DNA from: Bradyrhizobium cajani
Lineage (GTDB): Bacteria > Pseudomonadota > Alphaproteobacteria > Rhizobiales > Xanthobacteraceae
Length of the DNA: 64,000 bases
Direction of reading: 5' to 3'
NCBI RefSeq assembly: GCF_009759665.1
Contig: NZ_WQNE01000010.1
Location: 62,001 to 126,000, forward strand
Shown here: positions 49,984 to 58,990 of the stretch, piece by piece
How the letters are laid out: each line of letters opens with the position of its first letter
How positions within the stretch are numbered: the stretch's first letter is position 1
Translations under genes and position numbers: made by a program
The notes under the pieces: model-generated
Seen by the model: only the letters and a program-made list of their open reading frames with translations
Database searches by the model: none
What the model was told of the DNA's origin: nothing

Positions 49984-50799
49984 TCAGGCCCAACGGCCGC
50001 TTTGCCGTACCTGCCCGCGCGGTCGTGCTTTGACCAGCAGCAGCCTCTGGCGAGCGAACCATGGCCCCAGCTGATGCTGCAGCATGGCCCACCGAATGGT
50101 TCGACTTGCGCTCAAGACGGAGACGAGCCCCAAGGCCATCAGCAGCATGCCAAGCCAGGTCCAGCCCTGCCCGCCATCTCCCGCCTCGGCGGTGGAAAAG
50201 GCGAGCGAAGCGGCAACCACGTCACTGGTGGCCGGCGCGACCGCCAAAAGTGCATCCACGTCGACTTGGCGCGACGCGATTTCGTCAGGCGTGAGCCGGT
50301 CGGCGCGCCTGGAAAGGAAGGCCGGCGACATGCGGGTCGCGATCCCGGTCGCAACGACGGGACCGGCATCAGCCACCTGCACGGGCGCAGACGGGCTGGG
50401 CCGAGACATATCCTCGGGTGCGGAGCGCTGCAGCTCCGCGCGCGCATCCACCACCGTCTTCCGCTTGGACACGGCGGACTTTCTCTCTTCGGCCGTAGCG
50501 ACACGATATCTGGCGGCGCGCTGCCGAAGCAGCTTCTTCACCGTCTCCGTCCCTTCGGCGACCTCGAACCAGCATCTGCGCCGGCCCTCCACCCGATAGA
50601 CCCAGCGCAGGCCGTCGGCGGTCGACCTGCCGGGCCGCGACAAGCACTTCACTTCCGCGACTTCCGCGGAAGCGGGCACAGAGGCTGTCGCGGGACCGGC
50701 ATTGAAGAATCCGGAAAATGGGTTCGAAGACGCTGATGACGTCGAGAGACCTGCAACAAGTACAAAAGCGGTGAAACAAAATCGCAAATGACCGGACAT
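49984..50799 (-). CDS. Exported/membrane hypothetical protein with YRxxGRRxCWF motif
   Basis: 271 residues from ATG 50799, preceded by GGGGG. A signal peptide ends near SSASS (about residue 25). The middle has RWVYRVEGRRRCWF, a motif I associate with lineage-specific rhizobial exported proteins. One membrane helix at about 212-231 (WTWLGMLLMALGLVSVL) is followed by an Arg-rich cytoplasmic-like tail. Function unknown. A palindrome GTCGCA-A-TGCGAC (50853-50865) lies 54 bp upstream. Confidence 0.72.
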   Translation of the reverse strand: MSGHLRFCFTAFVLVAGLSTSSASSNPFSGFFNAGPATASVPASAEVAEVKCLSRPGRSTADGLRWVYRVEGRRRCWFEVAEGTETVKKLLRQRAARYRVATAEERKSAVSKRKTVVDARAELQRSAPEDMSRPSPSAPVQVADAGPVVATGIATRMSPAFLSRRADRLTPDEIASRQVDVDALLAVAPATSDVVAASLAFSTAEAGDGGQGWTWLGMLLMALGLVSVLSASRTIRWAMLQHQLGPWFARQRLLLVKARPRGQVRQSGRWA

Positions 50800-51262
50800 G
50801 GAACCCCCGGTGTTGCGCCCCTGCCCGGACACGAGCTTTGGCCGTGACCTAGGTCGCAATGCGACTTAAATCCGGCAATGCGGTGGATTCATCTTGGCCG
50901 CAGGCAAGATGCGGGCACGAGGTCCGCACCAATTCTGCGGCGGCCGACGCAGAAGGTGGGACGCCCATCCAAGCTTGTTCCCAGTTTTGAACGGATTGAC
51001 CGCGACTGGCCCCTACGACAACCTCTCCATCAGCCCGATCGTCCATTTTCGCCATCCCCTCAAGGTCGCACTTTCAAGCATCGGCCCGCGCAAGGTTGCA
51101 CAGACGTAGCCCACCCGAACGGATGTAGCCGTTGTTACGGGTGCCGGACGAAGCGCCATATCCGAACTGACGACTGGGCATTCGACCTTCCCGGGATGAC
51201 ATTGTGTCCGGATTGCAGAACCCGTCCGATCGCACGGAGCGATCGCGATGAGGGAGGCTACG
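50800..51262. other. 463-bp gap before the secretion locus
   Basis: No gene was supported. It holds the palindrome GTCGCA-A-TGCGAC at 50853-50865 and, at 51104-51126, an ACGTAG...CGGATG element similar to one upstream of the second glycine-rich gene at 52836-52860. Confidence 0.5.
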
Positions 51263-52705
51263 ATGGATTTCTCGCGGATGTCGGATGGAATCCGGCTGCA
51301 TCACGCCTCTCGTCACCACGATGGGTACGATGCCGAGTGCGGACCGGGCCCTGGGCCGAGTGCTTCGTTCGTAGCTGACGTGGTCGGCGGTGGCGCCCTG
51401 GTCCATGGTCCAGGCCCTTTTGCGGGTCAATTTGCTGGTCCTGGAGCCCACCACGCGAGCGCGAACATCCGGCATCATGAGTCCGACCCGCTTCAATCCA
51501 AACATCCCACATCGGGGGTCGACACCGGCGGCCACGCCGGCAAGCACGCCGCGGCGGGCCTGGACGTTTCGACCACGAAGCCTGCTGCCGGCGCATCGCA
51601 TCCAGGGACGGGCATTGCTTCGGTCGAGAGTGGGGCGAACACGGCGGGGAACGGCGGGGATGGCTACTTTTACGGAGGGATCATTCACGCGTCCCTGCTG
51701 ATCTATCAACCGATCAACATCTCGGTGAGCATGGGATACGGCTCGGTCGCCCTGGCCAACCAGTCCAACAATTTGAATGTCGATCAATCCGCTTTTCAGA
51801 TGGCCGGCGTCGGCGGCCATGGCGGCAATGACAACATTGTATCGGGGGGGAGCGTCAGTACGTCCTTGGGCGCCGGCGTGATCGTCAGTGGCGACAACAA
51901 CAGTGCCGGAAACGGCGGCAGCGGCTATTTCGCGGGTGCGATCGTGGACGCTCCCGTGGTGATCTATCATCCGATCAATATTGCCGTGGCGGGCTCGGGC
52001 GGCACTGCGCTCGCAAGTCAATCGAACACGGTCGACATCGATCAATCGGCCACTCAGATCGCGGGCGTCGGCGGAAGCGGCGGAAATGCAAACGTGGCCG
52101 CCGGCGGCAGCGTCATCACGCTCGACCCCAGTTGGGGATCAAGCAACGGAGCGGGCGTCTTCGACGTTCGAACGGGCGGAAGCGAGGCTGGCAATGGCGG
52201 CGATGGCGCGTTCTACGGCGGGCTCGTCCATACTTCCCTCGTCCTGTACAACCCGATCAACGTCGCAGTCGCGGGCTATGGTTCCAACGTTTACGCGGTT
52301 CAGACAAATGACGCCTACGTGGATCAATCCATCATTCAGATCGCCGGCACTGGCGGGTACGGCGGCAACGGCAACGCCGCGGCGGGCGGCCATGCAAGCC
52401 TTCTCTCCCACGGCTTGTGGGGCGGCTCCGACACGATCGCGACCGGTTCGAATGGCGCAGGCAATGGCGGCAACGGCTATTTTGCCGGCAGCCTGATCGA
52501 TGTCAGCGTCGCGATCTATGCACCCATCAATATCGCAATCGCGGGTCCCCATTCGACGGCCGTAGCCGATCAGGTCAACAACGTGCACATCGACCAGAGT
52601 GCGATCCAGATCGCCGGACTTGGCGGGGACGGCGGCCACGGCAATCTCGCGCTGGGTGGCGATCTTTCCGCCCACCTTCTGTCGGATCTTCACCTGCTGG
52701 GATAG
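51263..52705 (+). CDS. Glycine-rich repeat protein, likely type I secretion substrate
   Basis: 480 residues from ATG 51263, with AGGGAGG five bases upstream; an earlier ATG at 51248 lies before this ribosome site. A ~125-residue His/Gly-rich N-terminus is followed by four tandem units starting at 51644, 51905, 52187 and 52457 (87, 94, 90 and 82 residues). Each unit runs AGNGG-x-G-x-F, then a hydrophobic YxPINIxVAG strand, then ANQ-N-V-DQSA-QIAGxGG-GGN. There is no signal peptide and no classic RTX nonapeptide. The C-terminus is LLSDLHLLG. The adjacent exporter and adaptor genes suggest export by its own T1SS. Confidence 0.8.
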   Translation: MDFSRMSDGIRLHHASRHHDGYDAECGPGPGPSASFVADVVGGGALVHGPGPFAGQFAGPGAHHASANIRHHESDPLQSKHPTSGVDTGGHAGKHAAAGLDVSTTKPAAGASHPGTGIASVESGANTAGNGGDGYFYGGIIHASLLIYQPINISVSMGYGSVALANQSNNLNVDQSAFQMAGVGGHGGNDNIVSGGSVSTSLGAGVIVSGDNNSAGNGGSGYFAGAIVDAPVVIYHPINIAVAGSGGTALASQSNTVDIDQSATQIAGVGGSGGNANVAAGGSVITLDPSWGSSNGAGVFDVRTGGSEAGNGGDGAFYGGLVHTSLVLYNPINVAVAGYGSNVYAVQTNDAYVDQSIIQIAGTGGYGGNGNAAAGGHASLLSHGLWGGSDTIATGSNGAGNGGNGYFAGSLIDVSVAIYAPINIAIAGPHSTAVADQVNNVHIDQSAIQIAGLGGDGGHGNLALGGDLSAHLLSDLHLLG

Positions 52706-52971
52706 CGAAACATCGCGCCGCTCGCACAAGCCCGATCGCGAGCTAGCGTCGACACTCTGCGCATGCAAGCTCGCCCTGCGGGCTCTCCCGGATGTTTCGA
52801 GCTCCGATGTTGCACGACGAATGTCGTACTTTCGTACGTAGGTCGACCAAACCGGATGGTGTCCGATTTGGCATCTATCGCCATCGCGCGTGGGCGGATC
52901 AGATTTGCTGCGCGCGTCCGCCCGATCGGGATGGATGATGCGCGAAAGCCAACACAAAGAGGGAGGCTCAA

Positions 52972-53430
52972 ATGTTGCCCAAAGCGATCAGCATCTCGGA
53001 CTCGATCGAATTCAAATCGATCAGCACCGGTGGTCAAAGTGTCGGAAATGGTGGCGACGGCACCTTCAAGGGAGCGATCATCAGCAAGCCGACGCTCAAC
53101 TTCGATCCAACCAACAAGGCGGAAGGTGCCGACGTGCACGTGAGCACCGGCGATCACGTCAAGCAGAAGGCCGATTGGGATGCCGGCGGGGCCAACGCGA
53201 AGGCCTCGTGGTTTTCGAAGGCCCATGGCGGAGACGCCGAGTCGAACGGAAGCCAGAAATCCTACAGCGGTTACGATACTTCCAAGGTCTACGCCAATAC
53301 GGATGCGACCCAGATCAACAAGGTCTGGGTGGATCAGCACCAGGAGGTCGTGGCCGGCATCGGCGGCAATGGCGGAAACGGCAACGCCGCGGTGGGCGGC
53401 GAGGTGAGCTTCCATCTCGATACGTTCTGA
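52972..53430 (+). CDS. Second glycine-rich protein, single-unit paralogue
   Basis: 152 residues from ATG 52972 (GAGGGAGGCTCAA upstream, sharing GAGGGAGGCT with the previous gene). It contains one diverged copy of the neighbour's unit: GNGGDGTFKGAII near residue 25, and VWVDQHQEVVAGIGGNGGNGN near 118-138. Between them is a lysine- and aspartate-rich insert. No signal peptide. Probably a co-exported companion of the larger repeat protein. Confidence 0.8.
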   Translation: MLPKAISISDSIEFKSISTGGQSVGNGGDGTFKGAIISKPTLNFDPTNKAEGADVHVSTGDHVKQKADWDAGGANAKASWFSKAHGGDAESNGSQKSYSGYDTSKVYANTDATQINKVWVDQHQEVVAGIGGNGGNGNAAVGGEVSFHLDTF

Positions 53431-53562
53431 CCATCGGCTCGTCCGACTGGCAGGACCGGTGGCCTCCGCCACCGGTCCTGACGTTCGAGCCAATACCCCG
53501 CCGATACCGTTGGCAGATGACGTTCGCCACCGGTCAAGTGCGCCGGACCTCGATTTCAGGCG

Positions 53563-55308
53563 GTGACGATGATGCTGATGCCGCCCCTTCAGTGGCCTAT
53601 CCTGCCGCAGATCCGGACGCCACTGCACGCGGCCCTCCGGTCCTGCGCGGGACCGCTCGGTCTCGTATTCGCCTATAGCTGCAGCTACAATCTGCTGCTG
53701 TTTGCGCCCTCCATCTATCTTCTTCAGATCTACGACCGGGTGTTGTCGAGCCGGAGCGGCGACACGTTGCTTCTGCTCACGCTCATTGTCGCGATCACAG
53801 TGGTCGTGGGCGGCGTGTTCGATGCATTGCGGCGCGCCGTCCTGGGACGCCTTGGCGCCTGGCTCGACGATCGCCTTCGTCCTTGCGTGCTTTCGGCCGG
53901 CCTCGAATCGGCGTTTCGCAGCGACTGGACGCAAGCGTCGGGCGCATATCGGGATCTCACCGTGCTGCGCCAGTTCGTCGAGTCCGGCGCATGCACGCTG
54001 CTGTTCGACGCGCTCTGGGCGCCCTTGTTCCTCCTTGTCCTCTTTCTGATCCATCCCCTGCTTGGCGTGGTGGGCGCCTGCTGCGTCGCCTTTCTGTTCG
54101 CGCTCACGGTTGCCGGAGAGCTGGTCACGGAAGACGTTCTGCAAAGATCCGGCGCCGCACTGTCCAGAAGCTGCGGCCGCCTCCAGACGGCCGCGGGCAA
54201 CATCCACGTGATCCGCGCCATGGGAATGTTCGACAGCGCCGCGCGCATGATCCACCGTGAGGCGCAGCACGCGCGCAGGGAGCACGATGTGGCACTCCGG
54301 CGAGGCGAGATCGTCATGCTGTCCACTAGGCCGGTTCGCGCGCTGTCGCAGGTCTTGATCATGGGGGTTGCCGCGTGGCTCGTCCTCGATCACGGGAAAA
54401 GTCCGGCAATCATATTTGCTTCTACGCTGATGTTCAGCCGGGCGCTCGCGCCGGTCGAAAGTGCGGTCGCAGGCTGGAAATCACTCGTAACGGCCGTGAG
54501 CGCCTGTCAGCGGCTCGGCGCACTTCTCGCCGCATTCCCCGTCGCCCCGCAGCAGAGCGCGGAGGTTTCTCCGCCGCAGGCGCGAAGCGGCCTCGTCGTC
54601 GACAATGTCAGCGTGCGGCTTGCGGGGACCGACCATCTTCTGCTGAACGGCATCTCGTTCAGCCTCATGCCCGGAGAATGCCTTGGCATTATCGGTCCGT
54701 CCGGGTCGGGCAAGTCCTTGCTCGGCCAGGTGATCGCCGGGCTGTCGATGCCAACATATGGCCATGTCCTCCTCGACAATACCAGCGTCTCGCTGCTTCG
54801 CGAGGGCCGAAACGGCGACCGCCTCGGATATCTCCCCCAGGACATCAACCTGCTCGGCGACACGATCAACGACATCATCGCACGCCTTGAAGATGCCGAC
54901 CGGCGGAAGGTCATCGACGCGGCCAGGCTCGTCGGGATCCATGAGGCGATCATGCGCCTGCCGCAGGGTTACGACACGGTGGTTCACAGTGAAACAAACT
55001 TCTCGCGCGGGTACCGGCAGCGCCTCGGACTTGCCCGCGCCTTTTTCGGCAGTCCACGCCTCATCGTTCTCGACGAACCTAACGCCAGCCTCGACTACGG
55101 GGGCGAGCGAATGCTCCTGGATGCCGTCGAGCGCATGAAGCTCGCAGGTGTCATCCTGGTCGTCGTCACTCACAGGATGGGTCTCCTCGCAGCCACGGAC
55201 AAAATTGCCATCATGGAAGACGGTGCGATCGCCGCGTTCGGCGACAGTGAGGACATCTTTGAACGGCACCTGAGCCGCCCCCAAGTTACTTCGCAGATTG
55301 CGCCATGA
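53563..55308 (+). CDS. Type I secretion ABC exporter (PrtD/HlyB-like)
   Basis: 581 residues from GTG 53563; ATG 53569 is an alternative. About six membrane helices precede an ATPase domain with Walker A GPSGSGKS (near 385), a Q-loop LPQD, a degenerate signature NFSRGYRQRLGLARA in place of LSGGQ, Walker B LIVLDEPN and the H-loop VVTHR. No peptidase C39 domain is present. It should export the glycine-rich proteins encoded upstream. The stop overlaps the adaptor's ATG as ATGA. Confidence 0.93.
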   Translation: MTMMLMPPLQWPILPQIRTPLHAALRSCAGPLGLVFAYSCSYNLLLFAPSIYLLQIYDRVLSSRSGDTLLLLTLIVAITVVVGGVFDALRRAVLGRLGAWLDDRLRPCVLSAGLESAFRSDWTQASGAYRDLTVLRQFVESGACTLLFDALWAPLFLLVLFLIHPLLGVVGACCVAFLFALTVAGELVTEDVLQRSGAALSRSCGRLQTAAGNIHVIRAMGMFDSAARMIHREAQHARREHDVALRRGEIVMLSTRPVRALSQVLIMGVAAWLVLDHGKSPAIIFASTLMFSRALAPVESAVAGWKSLVTAVSACQRLGALLAAFPVAPQQSAEVSPPQARSGLVVDNVSVRLAGTDHLLLNGISFSLMPGECLGIIGPSGSGKSLLGQVIAGLSMPTYGHVLLDNTSVSLLREGRNGDRLGYLPQDINLLGDTINDIIARLEDADRRKVIDAARLVGIHEAIMRLPQGYDTVVHSETNFSRGYRQRLGLARAFFGSPRLIVLDEPNASLDYGGERMLLDAVERMKLAGVILVVVTHRMGLLAATDKIAIMEDGAIAAFGDSEDIFERHLSRPQVTSQIAP

Positions 55309-56777
55309 TCTGGAATTCCCTCACCATCCGGAAGTTTCCCGCCGTCTCGAGACTTCCCATGATCTGGGACCAGCTCATACGAACTCCGGCGCGCCCCCCG
55401 CCCGCCGGGCGATTTGGCGTCGTGGTGACCGCAATCGACGATTTCGAGCCGCTGGAATTTCCATGGTGCTCGACACCCACGCCGACCTCTCCGCGCGGAA
55501 GGCTTCGCGGCATCACAGTCGCGGGCAATCTGCTGGTGCTCTGCTTCATGCTGGGGCTTGGTACATGGGCGAGCCTCGCGCCTCTCGAGAGCGCCGCGAT
55601 CGCGTCCGGCGTCGTGGAATCGGAGTCGAGCCGCAAGACGATTCAGCATCTGGAAGGTGGCATCGTCAGGAATATCCTTGTTTCGGATGGCGATATCGTG
55701 CGAAGCGGCCAAACGCTGATCGCGCTGGACGACACCCGGGCCGCCTCGGAGATGCAAAGCCTTCAAGGCCAATTGTGGGATGCAGTTGCTCGTGCCGCAC
55801 GACTTCAGGCCGAGCAGCAGAGATTCGAGAGGATCGCAATTCCGGAGGCGCTGGAACAGGACAGCAAGCAGAACGGGGTGGCCGCCGCCGCGGTGTCGGC
55901 GCAGCAGTTCATTTTTCAGGCACGCCTGCAGGTTCACGAGTCGCAGCTTGCGGTCATTCGCGAACGAAGGCGTCAAGTCGAAAAGGAGATCGAAGGTCTC
56001 AAGGCTCAGGAGAGCGCCACCGGGCAGCGGGTCGACATCGTCCGGGAGGAACTGGATATGGTCGCGACCCTCGTCAACAAGGGACTAGAACGGAGACCGC
56101 GGCTTCTGAACCTGCAGCGGGAGCTGGCCGACGTTGAGGGCCGCCGCGGCGAGCTCGCCGCGCAGATTTCCCGCGCCGCGCAGGTCATCAGCGAACAGCA
56201 GGCCACATTGTTCAAGCTCGAGAGCGAGAGGCAGAACGAGATCGCACAGTCGCTTCGTGAAGCGCAGAACCAGATATTCCAGCTCCGCGAGCGGTTGCTT
56301 GCGGCCAAGGATCAGCTATCGCGAACGGAGGTCAAGGCGCCCGAGGACGGCGTGATAACCGATCTGCGGATTCATACGGCCGGCGGCGTCATCGGAGCGG
56401 GTGCTCCGCTCATGGACCTGGTGCCCCGGCAAGACCGCCTCGTCGTGACCGCGCGCCTGAGGCCCGAGGACATCGACGTGGTTCATCCCGGCCTCAATGC
56501 CGAGGTTCACCTCGTACCGTACAATCAGCGTCGCGTGCCTCGCCTGAAGGGAACCGTCGTGCACGTATCCGCAGACCGGCTCCTCGACAAGCGTGCCGAC
56601 CAGCCATACTACGCGACCAAAATCCGGATCGACGACGCGCAGATCGTGGCAAACGACATCCAGATCGTCCCCGGTATGCCGGTTCAAGTGTTCATCACGA
56701 CAGGGCGCGGTACCGTGGCTCTCTACGCGCTCCGGCCCCTGCTCGACAGCTTCCGTGGTGCATTCAGAGAGGACTAG
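55305..56777 (+). CDS. Type I secretion membrane-fusion protein (HlyD/PrtE-like)
   Basis: 490 residues. One membrane helix lies at about 72-92. A biotinyl-lipoyl-like half-domain (GGIVRNILVSDGDIVRSGQTLIALDD), a long coiled coil (about 150-330) and a C-terminal beta domain ending GMPVQVFITTG-type follow. It links the ABC exporter to an outer-membrane TolC protein, which is not in this window. The N-terminal ~70 residues are a low-complexity cytoplasmic leader, longer than usual. Its stop overlaps, tail to tail, the stop of the LuxR gene. Confidence 0.92.
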   Translation: MIWNSLTIRKFPAVSRLPMIWDQLIRTPARPPPAGRFGVVVTAIDDFEPLEFPWCSTPTPTSPRGRLRGITVAGNLLVLCFMLGLGTWASLAPLESAAIASGVVESESSRKTIQHLEGGIVRNILVSDGDIVRSGQTLIALDDTRAASEMQSLQGQLWDAVARAARLQAEQQRFERIAIPEALEQDSKQNGVAAAAVSAQQFIFQARLQVHESQLAVIRERRRQVEKEIEGLKAQESATGQRVDIVREELDMVATLVNKGLERRPRLLNLQRELADVEGRRGELAAQISRAAQVISEQQATLFKLESERQNEIAQSLREAQNQIFQLRERLLAAKDQLSRTEVKAPEDGVITDLRIHTAGGVIGAGAPLMDLVPRQDRLVVTARLRPEDIDVVHPGLNAEVHLVPYNQRRVPRLKGTVVHVSADRLLDKRADQPYYATKIRIDDAQIVANDIQIVPGMPVQVFITTGRGTVALYALRPLLDSFRGAFRED

Positions 56778-57556
56778 TTTTCCAGCATTGGGGCTGTGCC
56801 GGGATCGTGATCGCGACTCTGCGCGGGCAACCGGCCGCGCCAGCGGAGGACAGCTTCCGTGCGATTGTGCGCAGCACATTTCCTCATGATATGCTGGATG
56901 TGCATTTTGACTGTGCTTTCCGAGAGGTTCAATTTGGCGGCGATCAGCTTGTTGGGCAGGCCGAGCTCCAATTCCGCCAGAACCTGTTGCTCACGAGGCG
57001 TGAGATCGGTCACGCTCCTGTCGATAGCCACTCTGACTCCCTCGTTCATCAGATATGCGGGCGCAAGCCCACGCGTATCCGACGGCTCCAAATCCACCAT
57101 CCTGTTCGTCCCGGCCACGGGCAACGGCCGGTAGACGCCACCAACAAGAACAAGGCGCAGGCCCGCTATGGCGATCTCGATCGATAGCGAGGTGGAAAGA
57201 AAGCCGCGCACGCCCCGCTGCATCGCAGCCTGCACGGTCGGCTCGTCATCGTGGTTTGACAGGACTGCAACGGCGGCGTTGGGACAACACTCCGCAACGA
57301 AGGCGAGATCGTCCTCAACCGAGGGATCGCCGATGGGCTTCTCCGCGATACTCAGCACCACCAGACGAACATCGCGGGCTGACGTCGAGTCCAGGCTTTG
57401 GACCGTTGCCATGTCAAGGATCTCAAGGTCGTCCAGCTCCCGCCTGAGGACGTTCAGAATGCATGTGCGAGGCAACAGGAGCGGCTCGATGATTACCAGA
57501 ACCGGCAAGTGAAGCGATTCATTGAGCCGTTTTGAGGTGTTCGTTATGTCGTGCAT
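56774..57556 (-). CDS. LuxR-family regulator with degenerate receiver domain
   Basis: 260 residues. The C-terminal ~65 form a LuxR/FixJ HTH (LTPREQQVLAELELGLPNKLIAAKLNLSESTVKMHIQHIMRK). The N-terminal half has a receiver-like layout, but the acidic pocket reads IIEP, the phospho-acceptor position is Ser69 (VVLSI), and the conserved Lys is replaced (GFLSTSL). It is therefore probably a phosphorylation-independent regulator. Convergent with the secretion genes, it may control them. Confidence 0.88.
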   Translation of the reverse strand: MHDITNTSKRLNESLHLPVLVIIEPLLLPRTCILNVLRRELDDLEILDMATVQSLDSTSARDVRLVVLSIAEKPIGDPSVEDDLAFVAECCPNAAVAVLSNHDDEPTVQAAMQRGVRGFLSTSLSIEIAIAGLRLVLVGGVYRPLPVAGTNRMVDLEPSDTRGLAPAYLMNEGVRVAIDRSVTDLTPREQQVLAELELGLPNKLIAAKLNLSESTVKMHIQHIMRKCAAHNRTEAVLRWRGRLPAQSRDHDPGTAPMLEN

Positions 57557-57767
57557 GATTTCCTCGAGATGAAAAGAATTTCCGCGATATTCCCATTCCG
57601 TATTGCGTCTCCCCTTGCAGCTGCATTCATTCTGAATGCATCATCACGAGGCGCAGTGCCGCCGTTAGTGCCGTATCCACTGCGGGATCACTTTGCGGCT
57701 GGGTGGAAATTCTTTCCGCTCAAATCACTTGGGCGCGTACCGCGCGGTGGCGCAGTCGACGCATCCC

Positions 57768-58352
57768 CTAATTGCAGATATTTCGATGCGCCGTTGACGC
57801 CGCCGACCCTGACTTGCCGTCGACGACATATGCTTCCTCCTCCTTCACGAGATAAAGAAACGGTCTCTCTGCGGTCTCGCCGCCCGACGCGCTTCTTCCT
57901 TTCACACGCCCGCAAATCGTATCCACGGGGCGTCCAAGCATGTTCTTTCGCATCGTGCGCTTCATATCGGTGAATTCGGTCGATTCTGGATCCTCCATCT
58001 TCGCCGAGATCGCGACCTTCGCCTTGTCCAGAACAGGATCTGATATTTCCGCGGGGCGTTCGGATGCCGGGACGCTGATCCTCGTCCGCGGGGACGCCGC
58101 CTTGGCAAGGTCGGCCGATCCACGCTTCTTCGGGGAAGATCTCTTGCCGGACCTTGCCGGAGTTGCAGAATTCGATTTGACGACCGCAGGATCTGGCGCC
58201 AATGCCGTCTGCATTGGCAGCGCGGGTCGGGCGACTGCGCCCCAGTCGAAACAGGGGCGTGACGCGCAATCAAGGAAATATCCTCGGGAAGGCGCGAACC
58301 AGCCACAGCCGATCAGGACTCCCGCCAGCACTCCGACAAAAAGCAGTCCCAT
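57768..58352 (-). CDS. Putative lipoprotein of unknown function
   Basis: 194 residues from MGLLFVGVLAGVLIGCGW at 58352. The N-terminal hydrophobic segment ends in LIGC, which fits a lipobox, though basic residues before it are missing. A Lys/Arg/Pro-rich linker (about 65-100) leads to a C-terminal globular part (EDPESTEFTDMKRTMRKN, DTICGRVKGR, PFLYLVKEEEAYVVDG). This pattern, an E/D-P-E-S-[TA]-x-F start, occurs in small alphaproteobacterial exported proteins. The 211-bp gap upstream of the LuxR gene (57557-57767) shows no gene. Confidence 0.65.
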   Translation of the reverse strand: MGLLFVGVLAGVLIGCGWFAPSRGYFLDCASRPCFDWGAVARPALPMQTALAPDPAVVKSNSATPARSGKRSSPKKRGSADLAKAASPRTRISVPASERPAEISDPVLDKAKVAISAKMEDPESTEFTDMKRTMRKNMLGRPVDTICGRVKGRSASGGETAERPFLYLVKEEEAYVVDGKSGSAASTAHRNICN

Positions 58353-58636
58353 CCGATTCCCCTCCGCGGGAGTTCGGCTCGCACTCGAAACCAAGGACTA
58401 ATTGCGCGCTGGTGATCTATCTGTTGCGCAAAAGCGTTAAACGCTCATTAAGCGCGCGCGGTTGTCCGGTACGTCCTGGATGAGCTGATCTGCCGATCGC
58501 CGGCTTGTGGGCCAGTTTCAGAGCACCGCACCAGTTTCGCAACAGAAACGGCGTGCACGAAACGGAACGAAAGCCATTGGACTCGAACAAAAACGCACGG
58601 GAAGGTCAACGCCTGATCGATATTCTGCCGCTCCTA
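58353..58636. other. Gap with no supported gene
   Basis: No ribosome-site-linked ORF or clear repeat was seen. A hydrophobic segment does not appear in any frame. The stretch abuts a decayed HlyD-type fragment at 58637-58798, so the region may be a graveyard of a former secretion locus. Confidence 0.4.
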
Positions 58637-58798
58637 ACGGTGTGGTTGCCTGCCGGACTGGATGAAACTTTCGACCGGCATGCCGGGAAGAAGCGTCGTG
58701 CCGTTGAGGCGTGCAACCTCCTGGTCTGGAACCACGATGCGCACCGTGAAGTAGTTTGCGCCGGACTTGGTGTCCTGGGTCGCGTCAGCGGAGATGCC
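58637..58798 (-). pseudogene. Remnant of an HlyD-family adaptor C-terminus
   Basis: The minus strand reads ISADATQDTKSGANYF, then TVRIVVPDQEVARLNG, then LLPGMPVESFIQSG, the conserved end of HlyD/PrtE proteins. It then runs out of frame to a stop at 58634-58636; the expected ERT-LSYL continuation appears in another frame (GNHTVRSG), so a frameshift is visible. No N-terminal part remains. The residues differ from the intact adaptor at 55305-56777 (GMPVQVFITTG), so this is not a recent copy of it. Confidence 0.7.
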
Positions 58799-58990
58799 GT
58801 CGGGTTTAGCGTTCGTCGAGAACGCAGTACCCGTGTTGTCAGAAACGCGAACAGGACAGCGACGAGGATGGCCCGGCGCCGCTTTTGATGATTTTGCGCA
58901 CTCAGCCACCGCGCGGCATGCTGCGGTGCAGGGACGAGTCTACGGGCATCCTTCGATGCCCGCAGACTCAATGGCGCTCGATCCAATCGC

